Source: Eustoma russellianum (taxonomy: Eukaryota; Streptophyta; Magnoliopsida; Gentianales; Gentianaceae). From it: a DNA stretch of 64,000 bases. The notes beneath the pieces were generated by a model. It had not been told where the DNA came from, did no database searches, and saw only the letters and a program-made list of their open reading frames with translations. Position 1 is the stretch's first letter. Every line of letters begins with the position of its first letter. Where the stretch lies: the NCBI GenBank assembly GCA_036186865.1, contig AP025057.1, positions 26,391,258 to 26,455,257 of the forward strand. The letters are read 5' to 3'. A program made the translations under genes and the position numbers. Below are positions 46,061-57,331 of this stretch, in pieces.

Positions 46061-48840
46061 GTCGATCGGTTAAGCAACACATGTACCAGGGCATACCATA
46101 ACTAAAATACCATACTACGGACGTTATCTTGACATATTAATAGGCTAAATGGTCACTAAAACTGCTTCACGGTATCAGCAGCATGAGACTCGGTACCATT
46201 ATGGTAACTGAAGCTGGTTTATACATCCACTTTGGCAGTATGTCAGAACGCGACTAGATCTATGTTGAGATCGTAGCTACTAAGAGATGATTTATAGTAG
46301 AATGATAGAAACTAAGTAACGATCTATAAGCATTATGATCAGTAGAGTTTAACAAAGGATATTGTTGTTACGACCCAACGTCGTAACGTACGCTAGATTT
46401 AACATGTCATTTTTACTTGAACATAATGTATAGAGGTGATTAAAGTAAATAAGAGATTATTAATAAACAAGCAGCCTTGGATTATAACCATCTACACCAT
46501 TACAATTAGTATAAAAAATATATAACCATTATGCCCTACAAGCCACCCCAACCGGCCACCCCTCTAGTAAGGCAAAAGTTGTCTTACTTTGTACTATAGC
46601 CCAAACAAGAAAGGAAAAAGCTAGAAAAAGGTCTTACACAAATGAAAGAAAGCACATGCATCATCTTGAGACTATCAAAAGCCTTCCCATCCCCCCATCT
46701 TCCCAAGCTAGTAGCCATCATTTCCCTTCCCCTCTTTCCCTCTACAATTTTTGGCCAGAAGGGCCAAAAACAAATCCAAGATTTTCTCTTTTATCTTCTT
46801 CACCACATTTAGTAATTTCTCTCTCTAATTTCAACCCAAGGCAAAAGAAGCTCTCCTCTCTTCCTCCAAGTCTCAACCGTGTGGTTCAACAAAGGAGTAG
46901 AGGAGGTTCTCAACCAACTTCAAGGACATTTCAAGAGTATCTTTCAATCCTTCAACACTTTAGGTAAGCTTTAAGTTTAATATTCAAGCATGTATTTTTT
47001 TAGATTTGAAATCAATCATGCTCCAACCCCCTTCAACAAACCGTGAGTGATAAGGATGGAATGTAGGATCTTTGCTTCAAGCCAAGGCTTAATCCAAGGA
47101 TCCAAGATCATTCAAGGTGTATCACATCTCTAAGGTAAGGACTACTTAAGAGATTATTCTTGAATGCCCTTATAAACTATATGCATGCACTAAAATCATT
47201 TTTGTCTCCTCCCTATGCTTGACCGTGTGGCTCTATGGGGTGAAGGTGGAGATTTTGTGCAACCATCAAGCTCAATACCTCAAGCTCTAGGGGGCTTCAA
47301 CCTTATATCTCTATTCTAGTCTCAAGAAGGCAAGTAAATTGTTTGGATCAAGTATGTTTATTTGCTAATCTCTTGGTATTATGTTGTTATCAAAATGGGT
47401 CAAATAAGCTTAGTTTCAACATATTTCAAAGAGTATACAAATACACTATTTTTGAATGTGTAGATGTTCTTGAATGTGTGACATAAATGTATAGTATGTG
47501 TGGTTATAGCTAGGTGGTACCGTAGGGGCGTGAGTATGAAATTGGAGAATTTCAAATAAGCTTTCTAAGAGCAAGATAGAAACTTGGACATTTTAAAGTC
47601 TAGAAATAATTATTCCATTATGTTTTATATGTATATAAGATGACCATCTCTCCATATGTTAGGCTATTTTTATTGTGTTCATATGTTTTATGTTCTTGAG
47701 AATGTAAATGTGATGCATCACAACTTGACATTTTTCTAGAACTTGCTTTGTTATGATTTCTCTAAGATGGTCATCTTTGATTTTTATGTATGCATGGTCG
47801 GAAATTAGGGGCTATTTTAGCCTCCTAATTTAGACTAAAAGATTTTGCCTTTTTAAGTGACTAAGTATGTTATATGAAGAATAAAGCGTGTATGTTGGTG
47901 CCATCTTCATTCCATAAATGTTCTTATGGTTTCATGATTCCTAAAGCCTTGTGTTGAATGTTATATGGCACTTTATGCGTTTGACGTACTCCAAGAAAAT
48001 TTCATTCTTTACACTTATATAATGTAGTAAGAGCAATCAAAGTGAAAGAATTATTATCATAACCAAAATGTGAGCATTCCAACATGATTTTGAATAAGAA
48101 ATGGTGGTCATGGTGGGGATGGTAACCCACGGTTTTGGGCATAATAAGGGTGGCGAAATTCATTCCTTATAATGTGTACTAGATGAATTAATACTTGATG
48201 AATCATGCTATGGAAAGTATATAGTATATCCATGAGTACATATATATGGTGTATTCTTTATAATACATTTGTTCTATGCTACTATTTATCATTTCATATG
48301 TGTGTCAGTTTATTTAGGAGAAGAATGGAGCTTAACAGCCGCGGAGTGGGCTGTTTATTGGATCTTTATGATTTAAGTTCAACACGGGATTATTTTGCAA
48401 TATTAAGAGGAAACCGGGCTGTTTTGGAGAGACCCTCAAAACCGGCCCTTATAAGGGCATTCACGGTGTATTATTTGTGTCTATAGCATGTACAATCTAA
48501 GTATGAGACATAGTTCTAAGGTAATGATCGTAGAACGCCAAACGAGAACTCCAAGCAAACTAAGAACCGAAATTTTGAAGCATCGCAAAAACAGAATTTT
48601 CCGGCAAATGTGGAATTAAAACCGTTGGACATTTTCTACCTCTTTGCGAAAAGAAAAGCATGATTTATGGTAAAATAGACTTTTTTCAAAAGATTTGCAA
48701 TTTAAAAGACACCAACGTTTTACAGTATGTTTATGACATGATTCACGACATTATTTTATGACATGTATGAAGAGTATGGAAATGTAAAGAATTGTATCTA
48801 CGAGACGGAAGTTTCTTAATGCGACAAATGTAAGGTTCTT

Positions 48841-49035
48841 GTGAATACCATGTGAAGAACATGGCTCTTGAACCTTACATTATATGTGGGGTATCGGGTT
48901 GTACCTTGTGAAGAGCTTGGCTGTCGAACCCTTCTATGTACGATGAGTCGGGTGAATACCATGTGAAGAACATGGCTACCGAATTGTTTTGTGTTGAGTC
49001 TTGAACACCTTGTGAAGAGCTTGGGTTCATGGCCG
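48841..49035. repeat. Minisatellite with hairpins in LTR I
   Basis: Four roughly 56-bp units alternating CCATGTGAAGAACATGG (48848 and 48959, hairpin arms CCATGT/ACATGG) with CCTTGTGAAGAGCTTGG. Confidence 0.85.
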
Positions 49036-49589
49036 GCGCGTCAACGTAAAGTTACCTATTCGAGTGATGTACGGATTACTGTATACGTAACTTTACGGAA
49101 GAATCATTCCGGATATTGCTAGATATTGTTCTTACATTTCAATGGCCATCACGTAAGTACTAAATTATGACACAAAAAGCTTTGACAAGGAATTTTTCAA
49201 GATTTCATGGCAAATTTTAAGTTATGAACATGAATTTATTTCTCTTACACAATCACTTACCTTCTGCTCAATCCTCAGAGTTACCCTACGTCTAACGATT
49301 AGATTCTAAGTTGATGACATGTAGTATGAGTTAGTTGTAGACTGCACCTTGGTAACCCAGGTAGACTAGAGATCTTTTATTTATGTTATTATGCTTATTT
49401 TGTTGAGTATATGATTTGCTAATTTTGTGTTGCTAAAACCAGTTGCGAAAAGACAGGTATTACTTTCTACTACAAATCTTTTACTTCCGCTGCCTGTTCA
49501 CAGCTTATTTGACCCGCGTAGGGGATCTAAGTGGTTTACTTGCCAGGCGAATTTATTTCGTCTGACCGTTGTTATTATATTATTTTTCA

Positions 49590-49640
49590 GAGGACCAAAC
49601 CTTTGAGGCGGAGTACATTGCCGTGGAAAACGAGGCCTGA
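49590..49640 (+). other. Acidic mini-ORF after a splice acceptor in LTR I
   Basis: TTATTTTTCAG is followed by EDQTFEAEYIAVENEA and TGA. It shares the GAG-GCG-GAG-TAY (EAEY) codons with element F. Confidence 0.5.
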
Positions 49641-49927
49641 TTAGTGCAGGAGACCTATTAAACTGTAGCATGTACTGTTCATTTCAGTATTATGTATCAT
49701 GTGTGTCGAACTAAATCTTTTGTGGTTTTATGAATTAGTTTACCGTATGTATTCTACTACCATGGTATATGTGCGACGGTTATGTTTGAATCCACTGTTT
49801 TGTTGATCTATCCATGTGTATGTGATTATCCATGTATGTATGGTGATGATAACGCTTGGTACTCTTAGACGAGTACGGCGGGCTAACCGAGCCGGAACGA
49901 TGAAACCGGGCGGGGCGCTACAATTGT

Positions 49928-51360
49928 ACTAAGGAGTTTATAGTCTAGGGTTAAGATGTTGAATGTAGTGTTATCAAAATAGGTCGACGGTATTAGTTTT
50001 ATTAGAGGTATCGATCGATATCAACAGGCGATAATCGACTATAGTATGTATCTTGAAACGATATATCATTACAAATTATGGGTTAAGTGTTGACATCGTA
50101 ATATTTGGCTTGAATCTAGTAGGCTTGAATTGAAACCGGATAAGCATGAAAAAGTAGTGGTGTCTTTTCATATGTGATGTAACTAGGGGTTCAAACAACC
50201 AAGTAAAGAGGTATAGTGGGATCATTGTGGCGTGCGAAAGCATGATGAATTGGAATATCTTAAGTAGATTAACATTTAGTATGCCATGCTAGGATTGGAC
50301 AATTTAAGTTAGTAATTTATCATAATTGGCAAAGGTTAGACTTATAAGAAATGATACATTGACGGATTTTTTTATTTGAAAATAAGAATGGATTATAGAA
50401 ATTATACGAAATATTAGACGGATATACTTTCCAAGCAGATAAATATCTCATATAAGCACGTACACCAAGGTATACCAGTATTTTACATGTACTTCAAAAT
50501 TTGTTGTTTTTGAAAATACCTTACTGAGTCTTATTTTTTTAAATACTCTACTGAACTTCACAAGACTATATTCTTTTCCGTACTAGTATATCAGCATGAT
50601 AAAATTTCAATTCTTTTGATGACATTTCAAAAAAGAAAATTTTTTTGAAAATGTGTTTATATATATTTCTTACACAATATTTTCAAAATTTTGTTTTTGT
50701 TACATTTATTTTTAGTCAAAATTAATTTTACTTGACGACTATCGATATCGTAAACATTTTATCCGTCAAAGTACTTTTAAAGTTATTTATCCACTTGCAA
50801 TGAACTTATTTAACTTTTGTGAAGCCAAAAAAAAGCTTTCAAAATATATATATCTCTTTTAGAAAATAAAAGGTACTGTATTCAAATCGTTTTATAAAAT
50901 CTTACCTTACTAAGTTTCAACAGTTTTAATGCGATTTTATCGTAATGTTTTTGCGAACAAGTTATATCGTTGTTTTATAAATGGTCATTTGAGACACCAC
51001 GTTGCGAAAAAAAATATATGATGCTTTGAGTTTTGTGGTTAAAGAAAATTTAGAAGGCATATTATTTTCAACAGTTAAAGCTATATTATAAGTTATAGCT
51101 ACGTAAGTTACTTTTCTTTAAATTGAAGAAAAATATGTCCATGCACGTACTTCATATACTAGGTTGTTGATAATGTCTCTGAAAAAGTAAGGGCATGATC
51201 ATAGAACTAGTTCGTAGGTAGGAGAATTGAATCCGAAAATATATATGGTGTGAGGAATGAGTCTGGCAATTAAGTCTTTAAGTTAAAGATTGTAGTATAT
51301 ATAAGTACTGATTTTATAGGATTGCTGAGAACAGCAGATATAAATGCAATATTGTTTGAC
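49928..51360. other. Noncoding interior of element G
   Basis: AT-rich, no recognisable gag-pol. It separates solo LTR I from the integrase remnant. Confidence 0.6.
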
Positions 51361-52062
51361 GACTGAGACATGGAAATTGGGACAGTATGGTGAAACTAAT
51401 CGAGTTCTCTTATAACAATAGTCATCACAGTGCTATTGGTATGGCACCGTTTGAATCGTTATATGGATGTAAGTGTCGATCGCCTGTATACAGAGATGAA
51501 GTTGGAGAACGAGCTATCACCGGGTCAGAATTGGTTGAGCGGACTAAGGAGAATATCAAGATCATCCGCGAAAGGCTTAGAGTTGCTCAAGACCGAAATA
51601 AAAGCTGGACGGATTCTAAAAGACGGCCGTTGGAGTTTGCAGTGGGGGAAAAAGTACATTTGAAGGTGTCGCCGATGAAGGGAGTGACTCAGTTTGGAGT
51701 AAAAGGAAAATTGAGTCCTCGCTACATTGGCCCCTACGAGGTACTCGAAAGAGTTAGAACACTGGCTTACAAGTTGGTTTTACCATCGGCTTTAGCTCGA
51801 GTTCATAATGTATTTCACGTGTCGCAATTAAAAAGGTATGTTCTGGATCCGAGTCACATACTGAATGAAAGTCTGTTAAAAGTTAGGCCTGATGTGACTT
51901 ACAAAGAGGTTTCGGTGAAGATCGTAGACATCAAAGATCAAGAGTTGAGGTGAATGATCATACCATATGTCAAAGTTCAATGGAGAAACCATACAAAAAG
52001 AGAAGCGACATGGGAACTCGAAGAGCAAATGCAGGAGAAGTATCCGCATCTATTCACATAAG
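51361..52062 (+). pseudogene. Element G integrase C terminus and chromodomain-like tail
   Basis: 51387-51953 starts in the integrase core's end (LIEFSYNNSHHSAIGMAPFE, LYGCKCRSP). It continues through the GPY/F-type region (RYIGPYEVLERV, HNVFHVSQLKRYV) to IVDIKDQELR and a TGA. After the stop the frame continues IPYVKVQWRNHTKREATWEL and EEQMQEKYPHLF, the chromodomain-like tail of Tekay-type chromoviruses, which in active elements binds histone marks to direct insertion. The catalytic D,D,E is absent. Confidence 0.9.
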
Positions 52063-53336
52063 GTACGCAAGTTTCGGGGTCAAAACTTATTGTAAGGGTG
52101 ATAGACTGTTATAACCCGTAGGGAAAAAATAATAAAATGAAAAATTAAATTTTTAAAAAAAGAAAAACATTTGATATTACCCTCACCATTAATACCCTTA
52201 GATTAGTTTAATATCTCTCTTATCCAAATTATCTAGGGGAGATGAAACTCCCATCTCTCATAAATATATTAAGCCAACACAAGTAAAGCAAGAAAAGGGA
52301 GTTTGCCATGAGGGATAAAAAGAAAAGAAAAGAGTGAAGTGCTGAGAGGAGAAGAATGAATGAGAGGAAAAGAGAAAGAAACAGAGGAGAAAGAAATGAA
52401 TAAGAAGGAAAAAGAAGGTGGAGAAGGAAGCCTACACCATCCCTATCACCACCGACACCACCATTAGTTTTAGACTATAACTAAGAGGTAGGTGGCTCCT
52501 CTCTTTTTGAGTTAATTTTATATATGTACTTTATTTGCTGACATCTTATAATTCAAATTGACATGTTATACGTTCTAGTTGCTTCATTTGTTGCATAAAA
52601 ATGTTTTATGTATGTTTATTGTCTATTTTGTGTTTCGGTTGGGAAATATAAAAAGGAAAAAAGAAAATTTTTAAAGTATATATTATTTATTAGAAATGTA
52701 TAAACCGATTTTAGGCAAATTTAGTATATAAATACATAACGTACAGTGGAATTGTGATTACATTGTTTGGGGAATACTGGATCTAGGCTGAGAAGAAAAA
52801 CAAAGGGAAAAGGGGCTGGGGGCCGAACTGAGCTGGGAGCAGGGAGGGGGCTGATGGGTTTGGGTAGGAAAGGGGTTTTGGTTTGGGTTATTGAATAGGA
52901 GAAGAAAAAACCCCAGTTTTCTTATTTAAAGGAAAAAGAATACTGTTTAGATAAATAAATAAAAGAAAATAGAATTTAGATTAAAAAAATAAAAAGAAGA
53001 AATAATGCGAAGGCGGAAGCTGATTGTAAAAAAAAAAATATTTTGTGAACAATAAAATAAAAATCAGATTCCTGTTAAATTGAAAAAAAATAATATTAAT
53101 GTATATAAACATAAATATTTAAAACATGTTTGAGGATAATTTGGGAACCAAATTCAGCAGTTTCACCAATAAATAAATAAATTTATAAAGAGAAGTCGAT
53201 AATTAAGAGGAAATTATTATTATAAGGAAATTGTGAAAGAATGTGTAAATGAGGAAGAAGAAATGAGGAAAAATGAAAAAAATAAATGTGTTTGTGACAT
53301 ATTACATTTGCATTTCATGGTACGTGCATTGTCCCT

Positions 53337-53415
53337 CGGGACGTGTGGCCCTATATGGCGTGTGGCCTTATGTGGCGTGTGGCCCGACGGAGCGTGTGGT
53401 GCGACGGGACGTGTG
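53337..53415. repeat. 17-bp CGTGTGG tandem repeat in G 3' LTR
   Basis: Five units of GRCGTGTGGYNNNAYG type (GGGACGTGTGGCCCTATA, TGGCGTGTGGCCTTATG and so on). Absent from the 5' LTR because of the deletion there. Confidence 0.88.
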
Positions 53416-53668
53416 GTAGGATCACCTCGAGGTTCATACATTGCATGGTGGGAAACATACATTCGTGTGTTGAGATATCGTTGCATGTGATACAAGCATG
53501 CATCATGACATTGCGTAACTGTTGTGCTGTGTTTTTATTTACTTACACAGTTATTCATGTTTATACGTGCATTACATGCTATTTGTTGCAATATATGAAA
53601 TTGTTTGGAAAGAGACAGGAACCAGTAGTAATATTTCTATGTCACTCATCCTTTATTTTTCTCCAGGT

Positions 53669-53731
53669 GAACAGGAGTACGATTATATCTACATAGAGGA
53701 CGGAGCGGAGTACGGACAGTGGGGTAACTAG
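53669..53731 (+). other. Acidic mini-ORF after a splice acceptor (G 3' LTR)
   Basis: CTTTATTTTTCTCCAG is followed by (G)EQEYDYIYIEDGAEYGQWGN and TAG. Compared with F, the codons for Y, D, D and G differ only at the third base, and V/I is conservative. An unspliced frame from an ATG at 53522 also reaches this stop, with a hydrophobic N-terminal part; it is broken in the 5' LTR. Confidence 0.55.
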
Positions 53732-53988
53732 CTCGGGGCTAGAAGATGTGGAATTCTTTTACTTCATTTCTATTAGTTATGAGTTGTACTGGATTTCAGA
53801 CTTATTTCCATTTGAGATACAGATTGGGTTGTAATAAATAAATGTTTATTTTCATTACGTTTCCACGTGCGAAATTTTCTACGTCACTCCTGACGTGTAA
53901 GAGAATTGAACGACGCCTTGTAGTCCTCTTAACAAACTACTGCAGGTGTACCGTTTCTGATGCAAAGGTTCGGAAGCGGGACGCTACA

Positions 53989-54597
53989 TGTATGATATAT
54001 ATACAATATAAAACGTAACCATTTCACATATATGTTATTCGATTTAATGTTTATGCAATTGAAGAAAATATTATTACGGTTCCCATGTAATAATAGTGCT
54101 ATTTCATACCTTCGTACATAAATATTTTTCATTCATATGTGGAGTCAACATAACACTCGCAACATACCTCAAAAAGACAGGGAATGACTTCACGGCCCTC
54201 TCCCATAGTAGTATTATTTGTAGAACGTGAACAAACAATATGAAAAAATTATAAAACAAAACCCAGAAAAAGCGATATAGGAGAACACGCTTAACGAAGT
54301 AGACATAAAATGGCATGGAAAAGAACTATGCCACGGTAACAAAGGAAACAGAGGAAAAATGCATTTATAGTAACTCTCGCGTTTGTATAAGGAGAAAGAA
54401 TACTAAAAAGACACAGTTATTTTTTATTATATTAGAATTTTTTCTAACAACGTACGACAAAAATAAACTGCAATAATATAATCGACAAATAAGTCACGTC
54501 TGTACTATTATTCTGGAGTAAACATAACACTCACAACATACCTAAATAAGGGATAAACCGTAACCTAATTTATTATAACTTCAATTGGTTACACGAT
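53989..54597. other. Flanking DNA, no gene seen
   Basis: AT-rich. Short open frames on the minus strand (54104-54316, 53929-54132) show no domain or codon signal. 54569-54574 is a probable poly(A) signal for the next gene. Confidence 0.5.
54569..54574 (-). terminator. Poly(A) signal of the TPD1-like gene
   Basis: AATAAA on the minus strand, 24 nt after the stop codon. Confidence 0.6.
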
Positions 54598-55440
54598 CTA
54601 GCAGTTTAGGCTTATAACAGTGAGTTTGAATGGAAATGTATTTTGTGCATAGTTGAATGAGACCAATTCTCCTTCTCTTATTCTACCACCATTTTTGAGT
54701 AAACAAACTCCAGGGGCAATCTTCTTGAAGGTGTTTGGATTAACAAAAATAATGGATGAAAAATCTCCACAAGCTATTTTCACGTTAAATACACCATTCT
54801 TTTCTGATGCCTCGTTCACTATCTCCACACTGAAAATTGGGATATTCTCCTTTGTATGTCCTGTTACGCCTTGAGATATTGAAATGTCCCTTGGCTGACA
54901 AGCTACAAAGAAAATAAAGAAAGAAAATCAGATTCAGTGTGAATGAGACATAGAGAGGCAAAGGAAAATATGTCAATGCCAGTAGGATAAAAATTCAACC
55001 GAGGTAATTTTTGTATTCTGTTTGTAATATGGCTTGCTCAAAGACCACGACGATAACAACAATCAAGTATATCCCAACGACAACAATAGCTATCACTAGG
55101 ATATGAAGAAGATGAAATGCAGACAAACAATACCTCCATCCAAAGGGACAGAGAGTTTACTTCCAATAAGACCCCAACTCAAACACATCATGTAAATGTT
55201 TGTGATCTAATTACTAAACTATTCAGTTCACTGTATTAAAGAAATTAACAGCTCTGTTAGGAGGCCATAAATTATGAAGAATAATTTGTAATAGAAGACA
55301 GATAACCAAAAACACTCATAAACATGCTCATATAAAATTTTGTAAAATTCTTGACAATGCAAATGGGAGAGTTACATACCTGAAGTTGTAAAGGGAAACA
55401 AAAAGCAAAAAAGAACAAATGCCACGCAGTATTTAGCCAT
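54598..55440 (-). CDS. TPD1-like small secreted protein (two exons)
   Basis: Exon 1 is 55440-55380 (ATG to TCAG), the intron 55379-54903 (GTATGTAAC...TTCTTTGTAG, 477 nt, phase 1), and exon 2 54902-54598, ending TAG. The product is 121 aa. Residues 1-21 are a signal peptide (MAKYC, then a Val/Phe/Leu core, ending PFTTSA). The mature part starts CQPRDISISQG and has SVEIVNE, VKIACGDFSSIIFVNPNTFK, GVCLLKNGG, EGELVSFNYAQNTF and a C-terminal LNC. This is the TAPETUM DETERMINANT 1 family pattern (DI.I.QG..., CG.FSS...VNP..F, YA...F, final Cys). TPD1 is a secreted ligand of the receptor kinase EMS1/EXS in anther tapetum specification; paralogue functions are mostly unknown. The two Cys usual after the SVEIVN block (N.C...C) are missing (NEASEKNGVF), leaving four in the mature protein. 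The frame is intact across the splice junction, with a TATA box and poly(A) signal, so it is probably a functional gene. Confidence 0.85.
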
Positions 55441-55547
55441 GAAGCCTGGAGTAAAGCCTTTGTTTGGGTAGACACTATTTGGTTTTATTTCTTTTCAGAG
55501 GAGTACTCTTAAGAACGATGGTTTGTTTGCATGTGGTTAATCTCTTT

Positions 55548-55557
55548 GTATATATAA
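55548..55557 (-). promoter_or_regulatory. TATA box of the TPD1-like gene
   Basis: TTATATATAC on the minus strand, about 110 bp before the ATG. Confidence 0.6.
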
Positions 55558-55610
55558 GGGCACTACGCGAATTTATGTAGCATTTATTTTAGAACCTAAA
55601 AGAGGTTAGT

Positions 55611-55690
55611 AAATCTTTTAGATTTGAAGCATACTTAATCTATGGTTGATTAGGAAATCTTTTAGATTCGAAGCATACTTAATCCACGGT

Positions 55691-55694
<4 letters not shown>
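55611..55694. repeat. Tandem duplication, 44-bp period
   Basis: AAATCTTTTAGATT then GAAGCATACTTAATC at 55611 and again at 55655, just upstream of the TPD1-like gene. Confidence 0.92.

Positions 55695-55732
<38 letters not shown>
55693..55732. repeat. (AT)n microsatellite with (AT/GT) extension
   Basis: Twenty AT units, followed to about 55866 by degenerate ATATGT/ATACAT repeats. Open frames of Tyr/Ile/His on the minus strand come from this. Confidence 0.95.
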
Positions 55733-55735
<3 letters not shown>

Positions 55736-56054
55736 TGCACACACATATGTATATATAAACATGTGTATATATACTTGTAAATATGTACATGTATAGATAT
55801 ATATATGTGTGTATATGGATGTGTGTGTATACATATGTGTATACATATATACGTACATATACATATATGCCTTTGAGTTTCTTTCCTTGAATTACCATGA
55901 TATCCAAATGTATATATACACAAGAACTTACTTATCTGCACATCCTTATACATAGAGCTATGTAGTGTGACCTTATATATTAGAACTCAGTCATTTTTTC
56001 AGTTTATTAACTCGTGTACAGTATGTAAATGTGTGTAAATGTGACTATCTTTCT

Positions 56055-56182
56055 TGATTTTTTTCCCCAAAAAAAAAATCTTGCATTTTTGGTAGTTTAT
56101 AAATTAGTGGCTGTAGTTTGATTTTTTTTCCAAAAAAAAAAATCTTGCATTTTTGGTAGTTTATAAATTAGTGGCTGTAGTT
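56055..56182. repeat. Tandem duplication, 64-bp period
   Basis: TGATTTTTTTCC...AAAATCTTGCATTTTTGG...GTGGCTGTAGTT occurs twice almost identically. Confidence 0.93.
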
Positions 56183-56932
56183 GGCTAATTGAGGTTGTCT
56201 ACCCTCGATGATAACTTTGGGATTATCTATTTCCATTTTGAACTTATCTGTACATGTACGTGATTGAGCGGTGCAATAAGTGAGAAAGTTTTCCTCCTAA
56301 TTCTTCTCCCATTAAGTCTTCCTAATTTTGTGTTTTCCAATTCCTCTCGTCAACATGTGTAATATAATTAGGTTTTACTGGTTTTAGTTTATTTTTTCTT
56401 TTACTTTTTTTAGGCTTTAGTTTTGAACATGCAATTAAAGTTTTGTGGTCACTAATACTATTCTTTAAATGCTGCCGCCTGCACCGATAACTAATTGAAA
56501 AAAGTTATACTCTCATCCCGATTTTTTTTATTCTAGTTTTAAAAAATTTCGTAAGTATGTAAATTATAAACCAGTCACCTTCTAAATTAGTGAGACCTTT
56601 TTATTAGACAATTTATACAAAATAATCACTGTAAATTAGACCAGCAATCTTTTAATTTAATTGGGCCGGATACAATGACTTAAACCAATACTAACCCAAA
56701 TAGGAGTATCACACATACACTTCGCTTGTCATGGTTCGAATTTATACTTTTCTAATTTTAATATTCCAATCTAAATATCAAATTAGCTAGGTAGCTTCTA
56801 AAGAAATTACTACCTTTGTCTTCTTGTCTTTTTTAGATCTTAAAAGAATACTGCCCTCAGGTGTTGTCCCTTTTTCATGTTTTATTTAATACGGTGACTG
56901 ACAGCTCCATAAGGAGGGTCTATCTTCATCTT
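56183..56932. other. Intergenic DNA, no gene seen
   Basis: AT-rich with no long open frame or recognisable element. Confidence 0.5.
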
Positions 56933-57331
56933 AGGGCCGTTTGGTTCGCACTTGAATATCGGAATCGAAATCGAAATCGAAATCGAAGTGGGTATGACAG
57001 TGTACAGGTTTGACAGTATATGTGTTTAGACGTAAAAGCCATATTTGTTTGATATTAAAGTGGGAATATGTATGATTACCATTGATGGTGTTTGGAACGT
57101 ATCGGAATTGAAATGAGTATCGAAGGTGGGCGGTCGAAAAATTAGCCAAAAAAATTTGACCGGCCGGAATAGTGACCGGCCGACGGTTGGCGACGTTGAC
57201 CGGCAGGGGCCTTTGACCGGCCTGTCTGGCCATTGGGGGGTGGGTGGAGGCTGCCGGAGTGGGTTGAGGATGGTCAAGCTCAAAACTCATACCCCCATAT
57301 TCTACCCTATATTGAAAGACAAGGAAAGCTA
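56933..57331. mobile_element. Possible DNA transposon end, interrupted by element D
   Basis: Begins AGGGCCGTTTGGTTCGC, a form of terminal inverted repeat common in plant hAT- or PIF-type nonautonomous elements, then an (ATCGAA)n run (56960-56990) and a GC-rich core (GACCGGCCGG repeats, 57158-57220). No opposite terminus is seen before Copia D starts at 57332, so the other end is outside the window or lost. The 139-codon minus-strand frame here is compositional. Confidence 0.4.

Larger units (their letters stand above)
46366..49922 (+). mobile_element. Solo Gypsy LTR I inside element G
   Basis: 3557 bp, TGTTACGACCC...CGGGGCGCTACA, with perfect ATTGT duplications (46361-46365 and 49923-49927). 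A pyrimidine-rich leader (46656-46966, open by composition) is followed by donor-like TTTAGGTAAGC (46962), CTAAGGTAAGG (47131) and AAGGCAAGTA (47327). A hairpin minisatellite (48841-49035) and acceptor plus acidic mini-ORF (49590-49640) lie toward the end. Confidence 0.93.
43669..53988 (+). mobile_element. Ty3/Gypsy (Tekay-like) element G, mostly stripped of pol, with solo LTR I inside
   Basis: LTRs at 43669-45088 and 52107-53988 share start TGTTATA and end GCTACA. A tRNA-Met primer site, a short gag piece and the integrase C terminus with a chromodomain-like tail remain. Protease, RT, RNase H and the integrase core are gone. About 6.8 kb after removal of I. Flanks TACAT and TGTAT do not form a clean duplication. 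Confidence 0.9.
52107..53988 (+). repeat. Element G 3' LTR
   Basis: 1882 bp, TGTTATAACCCGTAGGG...GGGACGCTACA. Includes the 17-bp repeat array (53337-53415), TCACTCATCC (53642) and the acceptor plus open mini-ORF. Confidence 0.93.

Noticed and set aside
46656..46967. 103-codon Ser/Pro-rich frame in solo LTR I
   Set aside because: Pyrimidine-rich leader composition; ends at a donor-like GTAAGC. No similarity recognised. Could be part of a 5' exon but not supported as a protein.
55618..55953. Tyr/Ile/His-rich frames on the minus strand
   Set aside because: Translation of the (AT)n and ATATGT microsatellite; similar cases at 30524-30834 and 61648-61913.
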